A stretch of 64,000 nt of DNA from SHZI01 sp041396045 (GCA_041396045.1 JAWKZI010000008.1:1-64000), one strand, 5' to 3'; numbered from the stretch's first letter, positions 1 to 9,479 are shown. The notes: generated by a model from the sequence alone, not told the origin. Numbers and translations: made by a program.

Positions 1-7
1 CGGAAGG

Positions 8-46
8 CCCACCTGCCGGGATGCCGCGGGCTACGGAGTGCTACAG
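8..46. repeat. Fragment of dispersed palindromic repeat (copy 1)
   Basis: This short stretch matches one outer arm of the repeats at 40505-40665 and 50079-50393. The shared words are CCGGGATGCCGCGG and CTACGGAGTGC. Only the arm is visible because the element runs off the window edge or is truncated. Nothing else is seen in the 89 bases before htpX. Confidence 0.6.
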
Positions 47-89
47 AGATCAATCGCGGCCGAAGCCACCCCCTACGGAATGGTGCCGG

Positions 90-971
90 TCAGAGCGGCT
101 GGCTGCTTCGCAGGGCCGCGATGCGCTCCGCCAGCGGCGGATGGGTCATGAACAGGCGCCCGAAGCGACTGGCCCGACCGGAAATTCCGAAGGCCTTGAC
201 CGCTTCCGGAAGTGAAGACGGCTCATGCGCCTGCTGCAGGCGCTCCAGTGCCGCCACCATGTTTGACCGGCCGGCGAGACGCGCACCACCGGCGTCGGCC
301 CGGAACTCCCGCTGCCGGGAAAACCACGCCACGATGATGCTGGCCAGAATGCCGAGAACGATCTGGGCCACGATGACCGAGATAAAAAACCCGGGGCCGT
401 TGCCCCGTTCACTGCGGAAAACCACCTGATCGACAAAACGACCAATGATCCGGGACAGAAAAATCACAAAGGTGTTCAACACCCCCTGAATCAGGGTGAG
501 CGTCACCATATCGCCATTGGCAACGTGCGATATCTCATGGCCCAGCACGGCCTCTACTTCGTGACGCTCCATCTTGCGCAACAGACCGGTACTGACAGCA
601 ACCAATGCCGAGTCCCGGCGTGCACCGGTGGCAAAGGCGTTGACCTCCGGCGCATCGTAGATCGCAACTTCGGGCATGCCGATGCCCGCCTGTTTCGCCA
701 GGCGCTGCACAGTAGCAACAAGCCATGATTCGTCAGCGTTGGTGGGTTGGGTGATAACGCGAGCGCCGGTCGTGCGCTTGGCAATGAACTTTGACATTGC
801 CAGCGAGATAAACGATCCGGCAAAACCCAGGACTGCAGAAAAAATCAGCAGACCCTTCATGTCCTGGCCCGTACTGGCCAGGTACATGTCTACACCGAGC
901 AAGCGCATCGTCACCGACAGCACGGCAAGCACGGCGATGTTGGTCGCGAGGAATAAAAGGATGCGCTTCAC
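90..971 (-). CDS. htpX: Protease HtpX (M48 zinc metalloprotease)
   Basis: HtpX is an inner-membrane zinc endopeptidase that helps FtsH degrade misfolded membrane proteins. The protein is 293 residues, the usual length. It has two N-terminal membrane segments (about residues 4-26 and 40-58), the zinc motif HEISH near residues 145-149, and two further hydrophobic segments after it. I chose the GTG at 971 rather than the upstream ATG at 992: it gives the family's standard N-terminus (MKRILLFLATN) and has GGGAG about 8 bases upstream. The gene stands alone, downstream of a repeat fragment on the other side of its stop. A second, larger M48 protease lies at 16276-18288. Confidence 0.95.
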   Translation of the reverse strand: MKRILLFLATNIAVLAVLSVTMRLLGVDMYLASTGQDMKGLLIFSAVLGFAGSFISLAMSKFIAKRTTGARVITQPTNADESWLVATVQRLAKQAGIGMPEVAIYDAPEVNAFATGARRDSALVAVSTGLLRKMERHEVEAVLGHEISHVANGDMVTLTLIQGVLNTFVIFLSRIIGRFVDQVVFRSERGNGPGFFISVIVAQIVLGILASIIVAWFSRQREFRADAGGARLAGRSNMVAALERLQQAHEPSSLPEAVKAFGISGRASRFGRLFMTHPPLAERIAALRSSQPL

Positions 972-1065
972 GGCAATTCTCCCAGGAGGCATTCAGCCGG
1001 CATTCTATGGGACTATTGCCTGCAAGTTTCAAGAGGCTCCGCAGGAGCTCTGGCACGCTGCAGTG

Positions 1066-1817
1066 CTACGGGATCGTGCGACGGTGGCTGGCTGCCGTCT
1101 GGTAGCCTGCCATCAACCACTCCCATTCCCGGACACCGAAGCTGGCGCGCGACTCGCCTTCCGGCCTTGTCCCGCTGATCTTGATCAGGGAGCGGTGCAG
1201 TCTCGCCAGATTGGCGGCACGCCAGTCACGGCGGTCGTGGCGCACACGGCCCCGATCAAAATCGAGCAGGAAGATCCGGTTGGCCGAGTCAATCTGCAGA
1301 TTGTGGGCAGTGAGATCCGCGTGATAGATGTGCGCACCATGAAAAGCAGCAATGCAGCGACCGACATCGGCCCAGATGGTGGCATCAGTTTTGCCGCGCT
1401 GGAGGCGACTGGAGAAGGGTTCCACGTCGGGTATGCGGACGGTAACCAGGTCAGCAGTATAGCTCCAGCCCCGACGCCGGTAATGTGCCGCAACAGGCTT
1501 TGGCGCCGGCAGCCCGAGATCCTGCAGATGCGCCAGCAGTTGCCATTCGCGAAAGCACCGTGTGCGACTCTCGCTGATCCACAGGAAATGGTCGTTCAGA
1601 CCCGGCCGATGGTGCCGCCACGGTGATAGTGCCGCAGAACCCACTGCTGGCCGGCTTGCCCTATGAATCTCGTGGCGCCTCGGCCACCGGAATAGCCGGG
1701 CGCCACAGGGGCATCCGGCCAACTCGCCGCGGCGAAGAGTGCAGGCTCGGGGGCCGGAAGCACGGTATCCTCGTACAGGATGCCGATCCCGTTCTGTCTC
1801 GCAATGCGCCTGGCCAA
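1066..1817 (-). pseudogene. kdkA: 3-deoxy-D-manno-octulosonic acid (Kdo) kinase, one frameshift
   Basis: KdkA phosphorylates the first Kdo residue of the LPS inner core at O-4 using ATP, in the cytoplasm. The C-terminal part is in one frame and carries the kinase-like catalytic loop (HGAHIYHADLTAHN) and metal-binding segment (FLLDFDRGR). The N-terminal part (GIGILYEDTV..., YSGGRGATRFI, VLRHYHRGG) lies in a second frame that stops at 1596-1598. The two halves join as family members do (RGG-TIGR / GLNDHFLW) if one base is missing near 1607-1613. This looks like a single-base deletion or sequencing error rather than long decay. The start is uncertain; TTG at 1817 is a guess. The gene is divergent from, and abuts, the GT9 gene at 1823. 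Confidence 0.8.
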
Positions 1818-1822
1818 GTTGG

Positions 1823-3064
1823 ATGCTGTCCGTTGGTGACCGTCTGTCCGTGAGCGAGCCGTCTGTAACCACTGAATCGCAGGTGGCCACACCAGCCACT
1901 GTCGATAAGCCGGGAGTTTACGGCGTACCGCAGGCACCAGCGTCGCTGTGCCTGATTCGCCTCTCGGCAATCGGTGACTGCTGCCATACGCTGCCCGTTG
2001 TACGCACGCTGCAGGCCGTCTGGCCGAATACACCCATCACATGGATTATCGGCCGCACTGAACTGGGATTGCTTGAGGGGGCGTCCGGCATCGAGTTTAT
2101 CACCTTCGACAAACGGAACCCGTGGCGCAGCCTTGCGGGGATCCGGCGGCAACTGGCATCGCGTCACTTCCCTTTGCTGCTTCACATGCATGCCTCGATG
2201 CGCGCCAATCTCGTCAGCCGGGCTGTGCGTGCCGACCGGCGTCTGGGCTTCGACCGCGCCCGGGCACGCGATAACCAATGGCTGTTCACCAATGAGAAGA
2301 TTGCGCCCACACCCTCCCAGCATGTAATGGACGGTCTTTTTTCTTTCGCTGAACATCTGGGTATCCGGCAACGGGTCGTCCGTTGGGATTTTGCCTTGTC
2401 CGCCGATGACCGGCGGCTGGCGGCAAATCTTGTGGCGGAGCCCGCAGCACGCCATCAACCACTCTGCGTGATCAGCCCCTGCACCAGCCAGCGCTTTCGC
2501 AATTACCGGAACTGGAACGTTGCCAACTATGTGGCGGTGGCCCGGCATCTGATCGAGTCGCGGGGTGCACGGGTTGTACTCACCGGAGGGCCCACCGAAC
2601 TCGAACGCCAGTATGGCGCAGATATTCAGCAGGCTCTCGGCAGTGCCTCGGTCTTCAATCTGATTGGTCGTACGCGACTAAAGGAACTGTACGCGGTGCT
2701 TGAAGCGGCCGACCTGCTCATCTGCCCGGACTCCGGACCAGCCCATATGGCAACGGCTGCCGGCACCCCGGTGATCGGCCTGTATGCCACCTCCAACCGG
2801 CACCGGACCGGACCGTACTTCAGCCAGCGGCTGGTTGTAGACCACTATCCGGAGGCGGTGATGCACGAATTCGGCAAGCCGGTGACTGCGCTCCGGTGGG
2901 GTGAGCGGGTCCGTGATCCGGGCGCCATGGATCTGATTCAGGTGCCAGAGGTCGTGGCCCGCGTCGACGCCGTGCTGGACGGCAGGCTTGAGCCCGACCC
3001 GGTACCGGAACCGGCACCGCAACATCGACCGGTTGCGGCACTGGCGGCAGATCGCCCACACTAG
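1823..3064 (+). CDS. Glycosyltransferase family 9 (LPS heptosyltransferase-like)
   Basis: GT9 enzymes transfer ADP-heptose to Kdo or to the first heptose of the LPS core at the cytoplasmic face of the inner membrane. The typical N-terminal motif (LIRLSAIGDCCHTLPVV) starts roughly 40 residues in. The C-terminal nucleotide-binding half has the hallmark CPDSGPAHMA segment followed by GTPVIGLYA. It could be WaaC or another core heptosyltransferase; a separate WaaF lies at 6382-7410. The ATG at 1823 and the GTG at 1850 are both possible starts, neither with a strong ribosome site, and the residues before the domain look unconserved. It is followed 15 bases later by kdoO, so the two probably form an operon. 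Confidence 0.85.
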   Translation: MLSVGDRLSVSEPSVTTESQVATPATVDKPGVYGVPQAPASLCLIRLSAIGDCCHTLPVVRTLQAVWPNTPITWIIGRTELGLLEGASGIEFITFDKRNPWRSLAGIRRQLASRHFPLLLHMHASMRANLVSRAVRADRRLGFDRARARDNQWLFTNEKIAPTPSQHVMDGLFSFAEHLGIRQRVVRWDFALSADDRRLAANLVAEPAARHQPLCVISPCTSQRFRNYRNWNVANYVAVARHLIESRGARVVLTGGPTELERQYGADIQQALGSASVFNLIGRTRLKELYAVLEAADLLICPDSGPAHMATAAGTPVIGLYATSNRHRTGPYFSQRLVVDHYPEAVMHEFGKPVTALRWGERVRDPGAMDLIQVPEVVARVDAVLDGRLEPDPVPEPAPQHRPVAALAADRPH

Positions 3065-3079
3065 TTGCAGGAGAAAGCC

Positions 3080-3988
3080 TTGCTCGAAACCTTCGACAGT
3101 CGGCGCCTCGCCAGCGTGGCCCCCCGCGACCTGTCCGATGTACTGGAACAGGGGCGCATCGTGTACCTGCCCGAATGTCCCGTGCCACTGCCTGATGCGG
3201 CCGACCTCGACGTACTGCGTGATCAACTCGCCGGCACGATCACCCGCAAGAATGTCAGCTATCACCCCGAAGCGGATTCCGTACGCGGCCTGGATCGAAA
3301 GTCACCACTGTATCCAGCCACCTATAGAGCGCTGACCAGCCTTCGCCAGTCCGTTGCAGCCTGGACACAGCACACGATGCCGGACTTGCTGCGCAATGCA
3401 GACATTGGCACCTGCAGCTTCCGGCCCATGGAAGAAGCTGGTCGCGCCATCGATGCGCGCAAGGCCAGCGAACTGATCCACGTGGATGCGGGTGCCTATG
3501 GCGCCACCAATGGCGATCGCATCCTGCGCTTTCTGATCAATGCACACCCGACCCGTGATCGGGTCTGGGCCAGCAAGGGCAATTTCGGTGCGGTCTTTGC
3601 CCGTTACGCCACCCAGGCGGGCTTCACCGGCCCCGGCGTACATATGGGTCGGCTCGACAAGAATGCCCTCGACGATTTGCTGAGTGCCCTGTTGAAAGGT
3701 GTCAGCGCCATCGTGCCGCTCGCCAAGGTTCTGGATACCAGCCCCTACGATCGGGCCATGAAGCGCTTCCACGATTTCCTCAAGGAATCACCGGAGTTCC
3801 AGAACGACGTAGAACATCACGTCGAAATGCGCTTCGCTCCCGGCTCTGCCTGGATGGTGTTTGCCGACGGCGTGAGCCATGGCTGCATCTCCGGCCAGCA
3901 CTGCTTCATCTGGACTGCGCTGACGCCGCTTGCCAACGCGCATTTTCCGGAGCTGGCGCCGATCAATGTGTTGCGGGCCGCGGCTTGA
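3080..3988 (+). CDS. kdoO: Kdo hydroxylase, Fe(II)/2-oxoglutarate dioxygenase
   Basis: KdoO hydroxylates Kdo of the lipid A-Kdo region at C-3, giving Ko-type sugar, as described in Burkholderia and Yersinia. Family features are the CSFRPMEEAGR segment, the HVDA iron-ligand pair (about residues 134-136) and the C-terminal SHGCISGQHCFIWT block that carries the second histidine. Length (302 residues) fits the family. I chose TTG at 3080 because AGGAG lies six bases upstream; the TTG at 3065 has nothing comparable. It follows the GT9 gene closely and shares its theme with kdkA on the other side. Homology is recognised from sequence; activity is inferred. Confidence 0.85.
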   Translation: MLETFDSRRLASVAPRDLSDVLEQGRIVYLPECPVPLPDAADLDVLRDQLAGTITRKNVSYHPEADSVRGLDRKSPLYPATYRALTSLRQSVAAWTQHTMPDLLRNADIGTCSFRPMEEAGRAIDARKASELIHVDAGAYGATNGDRILRFLINAHPTRDRVWASKGNFGAVFARYATQAGFTGPGVHMGRLDKNALDDLLSALLKGVSAIVPLAKVLDTSPYDRAMKRFHDFLKESPEFQNDVEHHVEMRFAPGSAWMVFADGVSHGCISGQHCFIWTALTPLANAHFPELAPINVLRAAA

Positions 3989-4007
3989 GACCTGCGACAC
4001 GGCAAGC

Positions 4008-4895
4008 TCAGTGCGCCGCAATGAACCTGCGTAATTCGGCAAGCACCTGCCGGTGATGCCGGCTCAACGGCGATAACGCAGCCACCGTATCGCTGTGACC
4101 CAGCCCGTCGAATAACCGCAACTCAACCGGCGTACCAGCAGCTATCAAGCGGTCGCTGAGCTCGATCGAGTTCCGCACATCGCAGACATGATCGTCCGTC
4201 CCGTGAATCAGCAGGATTGGCGGCGCATCACCACGGACGAAGTTCACGGGTTGTGTCAGGCCCGGATCAGCCGCGGAGCCGAAAACCTTGCGTAGCAGCC
4301 TGGAGTTGATCGCGAAAGCGTAGGGGCCTGACAGGCCGATTACCCCGCGCAGATCGTCAGCAGTGGCACCGTCGTCAGCCAGATAGTGACGATCCAGCGC
4401 GACGAGCATCGCGATGTGCGCGCCGGCCGAATGACCCATCAGGTACACGCGATGGGGATCGCCGCCATAGCGGCTGATCTCGCGCAGGGTCCAGGCCACC
4501 GCCAGGGCTGCATCCTCTACAAAGACCGGGAAGCGCACCGCCGGACTCAGGCGGTAGTTCGGCAGCACAGCAACGTAACCCTGCGCCGCCAGCGTACTGC
4601 CGACAAACAGATATTGTTTCTTTGACCCCGATGCCCAGCTACCGCCATGGATGAAGATAACCACCGGCCGAAGTCCTGGTGATGTCCCGTCGGACAAGCT
4701 TGCCCCGGGCTGATTTATGTCAGGCTGATAGATGTCGAGCTGCTGGTGGATTGCAGCGCCATAATCGACGTCTGTCGTGCGCTGATAATGCCCCAGCGAC
4801 GCCGGCAGGTTCACCGCAAAGAAAGTTGCGGCGGTACAGCCCGCCAACGAAGTGGCAAGCAACAACGTGACCAACCAGTGGCGCAAAACACTCAT
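4008..4895 (-). CDS. Alpha/beta hydrolase lipoprotein (BD-FAE/esterase type)
   Basis: This is a predicted lipoprotein (lipobox SLAGC, Cys at residue 20) carrying an alpha/beta hydrolase fold. The oxyanion motif HGGSW is at residues 83-87, the nucleophile elbow GHSAG at 154-158 (Ser156), an acid candidate in HGTDDHV, and the catalytic His in GLGHSD near the C-terminus. The arrangement is that of the carboxylesterase/feruloyl-esterase-like group; the substrate is unknown. It converges with kdoO (19 bases apart) and is divergent from the DUF1838 gene. Confidence 0.8.
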   Translation of the reverse strand: MSVLRHWLVTLLLATSLAGCTAATFFAVNLPASLGHYQRTTDVDYGAAIHQQLDIYQPDINQPGASLSDGTSPGLRPVVIFIHGGSWASGSKKQYLFVGSTLAAQGYVAVLPNYRLSPAVRFPVFVEDAALAVAWTLREISRYGGDPHRVYLMGHSAGAHIAMLVALDRHYLADDGATADDLRGVIGLSGPYAFAINSRLLRKVFGSAADPGLTQPVNFVRGDAPPILLIHGTDDHVCDVRNSIELSDRLIAAGTPVELRLFDGLGHSDTVAALSPLSRHHRQVLAELRRFIAAH

Positions 4896-4971
4896 GCAAC
4901 AATCTTCGCAGGGAGCATCGGAATTGGATTCAGCTAACCTGTAGAACGGTCAAGCTTAAACGGAGTACGCC

Positions 4972-5961
4972 ATGTCTCTCGCCAATCGTAATCCTGCCTT
5001 GCATCTGATGTCCCGACGCGAGGCCCTGCGCAACAGTGCAGGCCTGGCACTCGGCACGGCCATTGGGCTTGGCGCAAGCACCGTGGCTTCCAGCGCAGAT
5101 GCTGCTTCTTCTGATGCCATCAAGTTTGACTTCAGCAAGCCCGAGGACAATCTGCGCGCCTGGGTGAAGCTGGTGGCCAACCTGGAAAGCGGCAAGGAGT
5201 CCTGCGGCTATTACAAGGGGGACGTCGTCGCTGTCACCAGCCCTGACCAGAAGAATCTGCCGCTGTTTGGCTACGAAGGCTTCGGCATGAGTCGCGTGAC
5301 GCGGCTTCCGGACGGCCGGTACGAGAATCTGCACCGCGAGATCTCCTACTACACGGACCTCAAGACCGGTGAAATTCTGGAAAGCTGGAAGAATCCCCTG
5401 ACCGGAGAAACGGTAAAGGTTTACCCGACCAACAACGACCCGGTGAACTCCTACTACGCCACGGCCTTCAAGCAGACATTCGGCGAGGTGGGCAAACAGG
5501 AAACTGTAGAGTTTCCGTTCATCCTGCCCTGGGAGACCTTCGGCGACCGGACCATCGTGACCTTCAATGTGCACACGCGATGGCCGTCCCCCTTCACCCG
5601 GGACAAATGGCCTCGCGAATATATCGGCGACTGGTACAAGACTTCCGAGCTGTTCCAGATTCACTGCCGGATGTCGGAACTCAGCGATCCGAAACTGACC
5701 AAGACACCATCAACCAGCGCCTGGTTCAAGGAGGCGCCGTACATGCCGTGGATGTTGATGGATAACGCCCCGGGACGGCTGATTTACAGCACACGGATCT
5801 TCTCGCTGGACAGTCCTGAACAACTGCCCGGGAAAATCTACGACTACACGGCGAAGAACTATCCGAAGTATCTGCAGGCACCGGACAAATGGCAGTCACC
5901 GAACATGACGACCTTCGAAACATGGGTGCAGCAAATGACGCCCGCAAAGCCAAAGTCCTGA
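4972..5961 (+). CDS. Tat-exported DUF1838 family protein
   Basis: The 329-residue protein starts with a twin-arginine signal (SRREAL followed by a hydrophobic AGLALGTAIGLGA stretch). The rest matches the pattern I know as DUF1838: an early FDFSKPEDNLRAWVKL segment, an aromatic-rich middle and a late FETWVQQM. Function is unknown; such genes are common in environmental proteobacteria. The start has CGGAG about 8 bases upstream. The gene is monocistronic and converges on the small lipoprotein at 6060. Confidence 0.75.
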   Translation: MSLANRNPALHLMSRREALRNSAGLALGTAIGLGASTVASSADAASSDAIKFDFSKPEDNLRAWVKLVANLESGKESCGYYKGDVVAVTSPDQKNLPLFGYEGFGMSRVTRLPDGRYENLHREISYYTDLKTGEILESWKNPLTGETVKVYPTNNDPVNSYYATAFKQTFGEVGKQETVEFPFILPWETFGDRTIVTFNVHTRWPSPFTRDKWPREYIGDWYKTSELFQIHCRMSELSDPKLTKTPSTSAWFKEAPYMPWMLMDNAPGRLIYSTRIFSLDSPEQLPGKIYDYTAKNYPKYLQAPDKWQSPNMTTFETWVQQMTPAKPKS

Positions 5962-6008
5962 TCGACCTGCCGGCCGACCTGCCGGCGTGCACCGCCAGAG
6001 CAGCATTG

Positions 6009-6035
6009 GCTGCGATTCCGATAATCGATCGCAGC
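6009..6035. terminator. Hairpin between convergent genes
   Basis: GCTGCGAT and ATCGCAGC form an 8-bp stem with an 11-base loop between the DUF1838 gene and the convergent small lipoprotein. There is no T run, so it is only a possible bidirectional transcription end. Confidence 0.35.
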
Positions 6036-6059
6036 TAATGCCGTTTCTGCCGGGCTCCC

Positions 6060-6272
6060 TTACTTCTTCAGTTCGTCTACAGCATCCTTTGCACCGTCAC
6101 GGACATCATCAATGGCATCGTCAACCTTGTTCGCGGTGGATTCGCTGCCGCTTTTCATTGTGTCCACCGCCTCGTCGATTTCTTCACCCGCCTGCTCGAC
6201 CGGACCCTTGTTATCGCAGGCAACAACCAGCATTCCAACCAGGCCCAGGGCAATCCAGTTCAGTCTTGACAT
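6060..6272 (-). CDS. Small lipoprotein with amphipathic repeats
   Basis: This 70-residue protein has a short signal ending in a lipobox (MLVVAC). The mature part is nearly all charged helix with repeated DDA/DDV/KDAVDE units, like small LEA/YjbJ-type or entericidin-like stress lipoproteins. No enzymatic motif is present. The start (ATG at 6272) follows GGGGAG within about 6-8 bases. Function unknown. Confidence 0.65.
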   Translation of the reverse strand: MSRLNWIALGLVGMLVVACDNKGPVEQAGEEIDEAVDTMKSGSESTANKVDDAIDDVRDGAKDAVDELKK

Positions 6273-6381
6273 ATAAAGCTCCCCTCAATCAGTTCGGCCA
6301 TCAGCTTGCCACAAGGCCGCGTGAGCATGTGTGCCGTATGGCTGTGGGATTACGCTGACAGCACCGTCTGCAGGAACGGCT

Positions 6382-7410
6382 TCAGGCGCTACCCGTATGA
6401 GTGGCGCCTGACGTGTTTACTGCAGTGAAGACGGCATCGGCGACAGCTTGCGGGGTGATCTCGCGCAGGCAGTTGAGGTGGCCAAGCGGACACTCGCGCT
6501 GAAAGCAGGGGCTGCAGTCCAGGTTCCGGTAAAGGATTGTTCGACGTGAAGTCAGCGGGGGCGTGAAGTCGGGCGAGGTACTGCCGTAGAGGGCTACCAC
6601 GTGTGTGCCGGCTGCGGCGGCCACATGCATCAGTCCGGAATCGTTGGTCACAACCGCCTGCGTGGCGGACAACAGATCAACAGAATCCTCCAGACTCGTT
6701 TGACCACACAGGTTCACCGCCGCCGAGTCGGTACAGATTTCCTCACCCAGGGGTTGCTCGCCCGCAGAACCCAGCACCCAGACGGCAAATCCGGCTTTCC
6801 CGAGCAATCCGGCCAGCGTACGGAAGTAATCGACTGGCCATTGCTTTGCCGGGCCAAAGGCTGCGCCCGGCATCAGCGCGATCCGCGGCCTGGCCTGCAG
6901 GCCAAAACGCTCAACAAGCCGGGCAAGGTTGTCGGCATCTACCCGCAATACCGGCAAGGCTGGTTCCGGCAGAGGTGTGTCAATTGGCAATCCGAGAGCC
7001 AGAAAGCGCTTGACGGTCTGATCCAGGTGCCGGCGATCCAGGCGGCGCACGTCGGTGAGCAACACCCGACGCCCCTCACCCCCAAAGCCGGTACGTAACG
7101 GAATCTTCGCGAACCAGGGTACTAGTGCCGACTTGAAAGAGCGCGGCAGAACTATGGCTCGATCATAGTTTCCGCTCCGGAGCGCATGGCCCAGTCTGCG
7201 ACGCTCGCCAAGTGCCAGTTCTCCATGCGCCACCGCCAGCGGAACTCCGCGCCGTACTTCGGCCATGCGGGCAACCAGTGGCGCCGACCAGGGTGGGCCA
7301 ACGACATCAATCGGCTGATTCGGCGCCTGCCGGTGCAACAGCGCAAACAGCGACTGCGCCATGACCATGTCGCCGACCCAGGCAGGACCTATGATGAGCG
7401 TGGCACTCAC
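6382..7410 (-). CDS. waaF: ADP-heptose--LPS heptosyltransferase II
   Basis: WaaF adds the second heptose to the LPS inner core. The 342-residue GT9 protein begins with the characteristic IIGPAWVGDMVMAQSLF, has LPRSFKSALVPWFA and RTGFGGEGR in the N-domain, and MPGAAFGPAKQWP plus VTNDSGLMHVAAA in the C-domain. A late CSPCFQRECPLGHLNC cysteine segment is also typical. The start is a GTG. It is the last gene of the minus-strand run that includes hldD, which makes its ADP-heptose donor. Confidence 0.93.
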   Translation of the reverse strand: MSATLIIGPAWVGDMVMAQSLFALLHRQAPNQPIDVVGPPWSAPLVARMAEVRRGVPLAVAHGELALGERRRLGHALRSGNYDRAIVLPRSFKSALVPWFAKIPLRTGFGGEGRRVLLTDVRRLDRRHLDQTVKRFLALGLPIDTPLPEPALPVLRVDADNLARLVERFGLQARPRIALMPGAAFGPAKQWPVDYFRTLAGLLGKAGFAVWVLGSAGEQPLGEEICTDSAAVNLCGQTSLEDSVDLLSATQAVVTNDSGLMHVAAAAGTHVVALYGSTSPDFTPPLTSRRTILYRNLDCSPCFQRECPLGHLNCLREITPQAVADAVFTAVNTSGATHTGSA

Positions 7411-7448
7411 GATCCGGGGCTCAGCGTCCTGCGCTCAACTGGCGGAGC

Positions 7449-8390
7449 TCAAGCGAGTGCATCCAGATAACGCGGCACACCCACCTCAACCGGAATGAAG
7501 GCATTCGTATAGCCGGCGGCCCTCAGTCCGGTAAGGTCAGCCTGCGTGTAGCTCTGATAGCTGCCCTTGAGATTCTCCGGAAAGGGGATGTAGGTGATAC
7601 GCCCCCTGCCATGCCACTTCAGAACAGCGCGCGCTACATCGTTGAAAGTCCGTGCTTCACCCGTTCCCAGATTGACAATGCCCGACTTGCCAGCTTCCTG
7701 CCACGCCCAGAGATTGGCAGCCACGATGTCATCTACGTGAATAAAGTCGCGGACCTGCTCACCATCGCCATAGCCGTCGCAGCCCGCGAACAGCCGGATC
7801 TCATCACCCGCTTTCAACTGCTCGCGAAAGTGATGGATGACACTCGCCATCCGGCCCTTGTGCGCCTCGCCCGGCCCATAAACATTGAAGTATCGAAAGC
7901 CGATGACCGGCGAGCGAAAATCAGCGCTCTTCTGGCGCACATGCCGGTCAAACATGAGCTTGGAAAAAGCGTAGACGTTGATCGGCCGTTCGCAGTCTTC
8001 GCTGACACGAAACTCCCGGCCGGCACCATAGACAGACGCCGACGAGGCATACACCAGCGGCACACGCCTTGCGGTTGCGTAGTGCAGCAAGTGGCGTGAG
8101 AAGTCATAGTTGCTACGCATCATCAGCAGGCCGTTCCACTCGGTCGTGTCCGTGCAGGCACCCTGATGGAAAATGGCCTCGATCCTGGGGGCAAACTCCT
8201 GACCGGCCTCCATGCGCGTCGTGAACTCGTGCACATCCATGTAATCGGCCAGCTGGCAATCGCTCAGATTCAGGATTTTGTGGGCATCGCGCAGGTCGTC
8301 GACCACGAGAATATTGGCGTGCCCTGCCCGGTTCAGTGCCCGTACCAGATTGCTGCCTATAAAGCCGGCGCCGCCGGTAACGATGATCAT
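7449..8390 (-). CDS. hldD: ADP-L-glycero-D-manno-heptose 6-epimerase
   Basis: HldD converts ADP-D-glycero- to ADP-L-glycero-D-manno-heptose for core assembly. It is an NAD(P)-dependent short-chain dehydrogenase: GGAGFIGSN dinucleotide motif at residues 6-14, then HQGACTDTTEWNG, the catalytic Ser with YxxxK (YAFSK near residue 141), and FRYFNVYGPGE. Length 313 is usual. Its ATG overlaps the stop of the upstream GT4 gene (ATGA), suggesting translational coupling. Confidence 0.95.
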   Translation of the reverse strand: MIIVTGGAGFIGSNLVRALNRAGHANILVVDDLRDAHKILNLSDCQLADYMDVHEFTTRMEAGQEFAPRIEAIFHQGACTDTTEWNGLLMMRSNYDFSRHLLHYATARRVPLVYASSASVYGAGREFRVSEDCERPINVYAFSKLMFDRHVRQKSADFRSPVIGFRYFNVYGPGEAHKGRMASVIHHFREQLKAGDEIRLFAGCDGYGDGEQVRDFIHVDDIVAANLWAWQEAGKSGIVNLGTGEARTFNDVARAVLKWHGRGRITYIPFPENLKGSYQSYTQADLTGLRAAGYTNAFIPVEVGVPRYLDALA

Positions 8391-9469
8391 TGATCAGCCC
8401 TCGAAGCCAGTTTCAGTGCAACACCCGGCCGGCTTGCCAGTTCCCGGTACAGGCACTCGTAGCGGCCAGTCATGACAGCAGCGGAAAACGCCTGGGCACG
8501 ACCCCGGTTGGCCGCCGAGACTTGCGACCGCAGTCCGGCGTCGTCCACGAAGGTCGCGATGGCACTCTCCAGCGCTTCGCTATCGTCCGGCAACACGAGC
8601 CGGCCATTCTCACCATCCGTGATCACCTCGGGAATACCGCCAACAGCGGTCGCCACCACCGGCAAACCGGCAGCCAGGGCATCCAGCAGGATCGACCCCA
8701 GGCCCTCATGTCGGGACGGGTAGACAAAGATATCAAAGGCAGCCAGATAGTCGCCCACATTGCTTACTTCACCAGTGAACAGCACATTTGGCAGGCCGGC
8801 AGCCGCCTGGCGCAGCGCCGCTTCGTCGCGCCCGGCACCGACCAGTACAAAGCGCACTTGCGGGCGGGTCGTCTGCCATTTGCGGGCGAGCCCGATGATC
8901 TGTCGCTGGCCCTTGTGGGAATCATCCAGCGCGCCAACATGCCCGATGACAAACTCGCCCCCGAAGCTGGCACGCAACCGATCCACATTGGCAATCCTGA
9001 CCGGCAGACCACTGGCAGCGCTGGGAATCACGGTCACCGGCAAACGTGCATCGAGCCGGGCGAGTGCCATGCGTATCGCTTCCGAGATGGCTACCACCGC
9101 AGCAGCCGAGCGATACATGCGCCGGTTCAACGATGATAGCCGTGGGCCTTTTTGTACCCGCCGGGTAATGACGTAAGGGCTGCCCCCCAGAACGTGGTGC
9201 AGCCATGCCGCCTGCACACCCCGACCCTCGTGACTGTGCACAAGCCCTGCGCCACGCAGCGCGATACCGGCACCCGGGATGCCGAAACCGGTCTCCACGA
9301 TTTGCAGGCCCGGTATGTCGTTACATCGTGCAGCCAGTGGCTCACCACGGCGGGCCACCAGGCGCTGCGACCAACCCTGCGCGGCCAGACCGCGCATCAG
9401 CAGTTCCGATTGTCTTTCCCCGCCGCGAAAGCCGCGGGCAAGATTGAGGTGGGTGAGCGGGCCGTTCAC
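8387..9469 (-). CDS. Glycosyltransferase family 4 (LPS core type)
   Basis: A 360-residue GT-B glycosyltransferase. The N-domain has RGFRGGERQSELLMRGL; the C-domain has the GT4 nucleotide-sugar site, with PSRHEGLGSILLDALAAG (E-x7-E type) and GGIPEVI. It sits directly ahead of hldD and waaF with a 4-base stop/start overlap, so an LPS core sugar transferase is likely; donor and acceptor are unknown. The start is a GTG at 9469, ten bases after the zinc-finger gene's stop. Confidence 0.82.
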   Translation of the reverse strand: MNGPLTHLNLARGFRGGERQSELLMRGLAAQGWSQRLVARRGEPLAARCNDIPGLQIVETGFGIPGAGIALRGAGLVHSHEGRGVQAAWLHHVLGGSPYVITRRVQKGPRLSSLNRRMYRSAAAVVAISEAIRMALARLDARLPVTVIPSAASGLPVRIANVDRLRASFGGEFVIGHVGALDDSHKGQRQIIGLARKWQTTRPQVRFVLVGAGRDEAALRQAAAGLPNVLFTGEVSNVGDYLAAFDIFVYPSRHEGLGSILLDALAAGLPVVATAVGGIPEVITDGENGRLVLPDDSEALESAIATFVDDAGLRSQVSAANRGRAQAFSAAVMTGRYECLYRELASRPGVALKLASRADQ

Positions 9470-9479
9470 CGCCAGGCAG

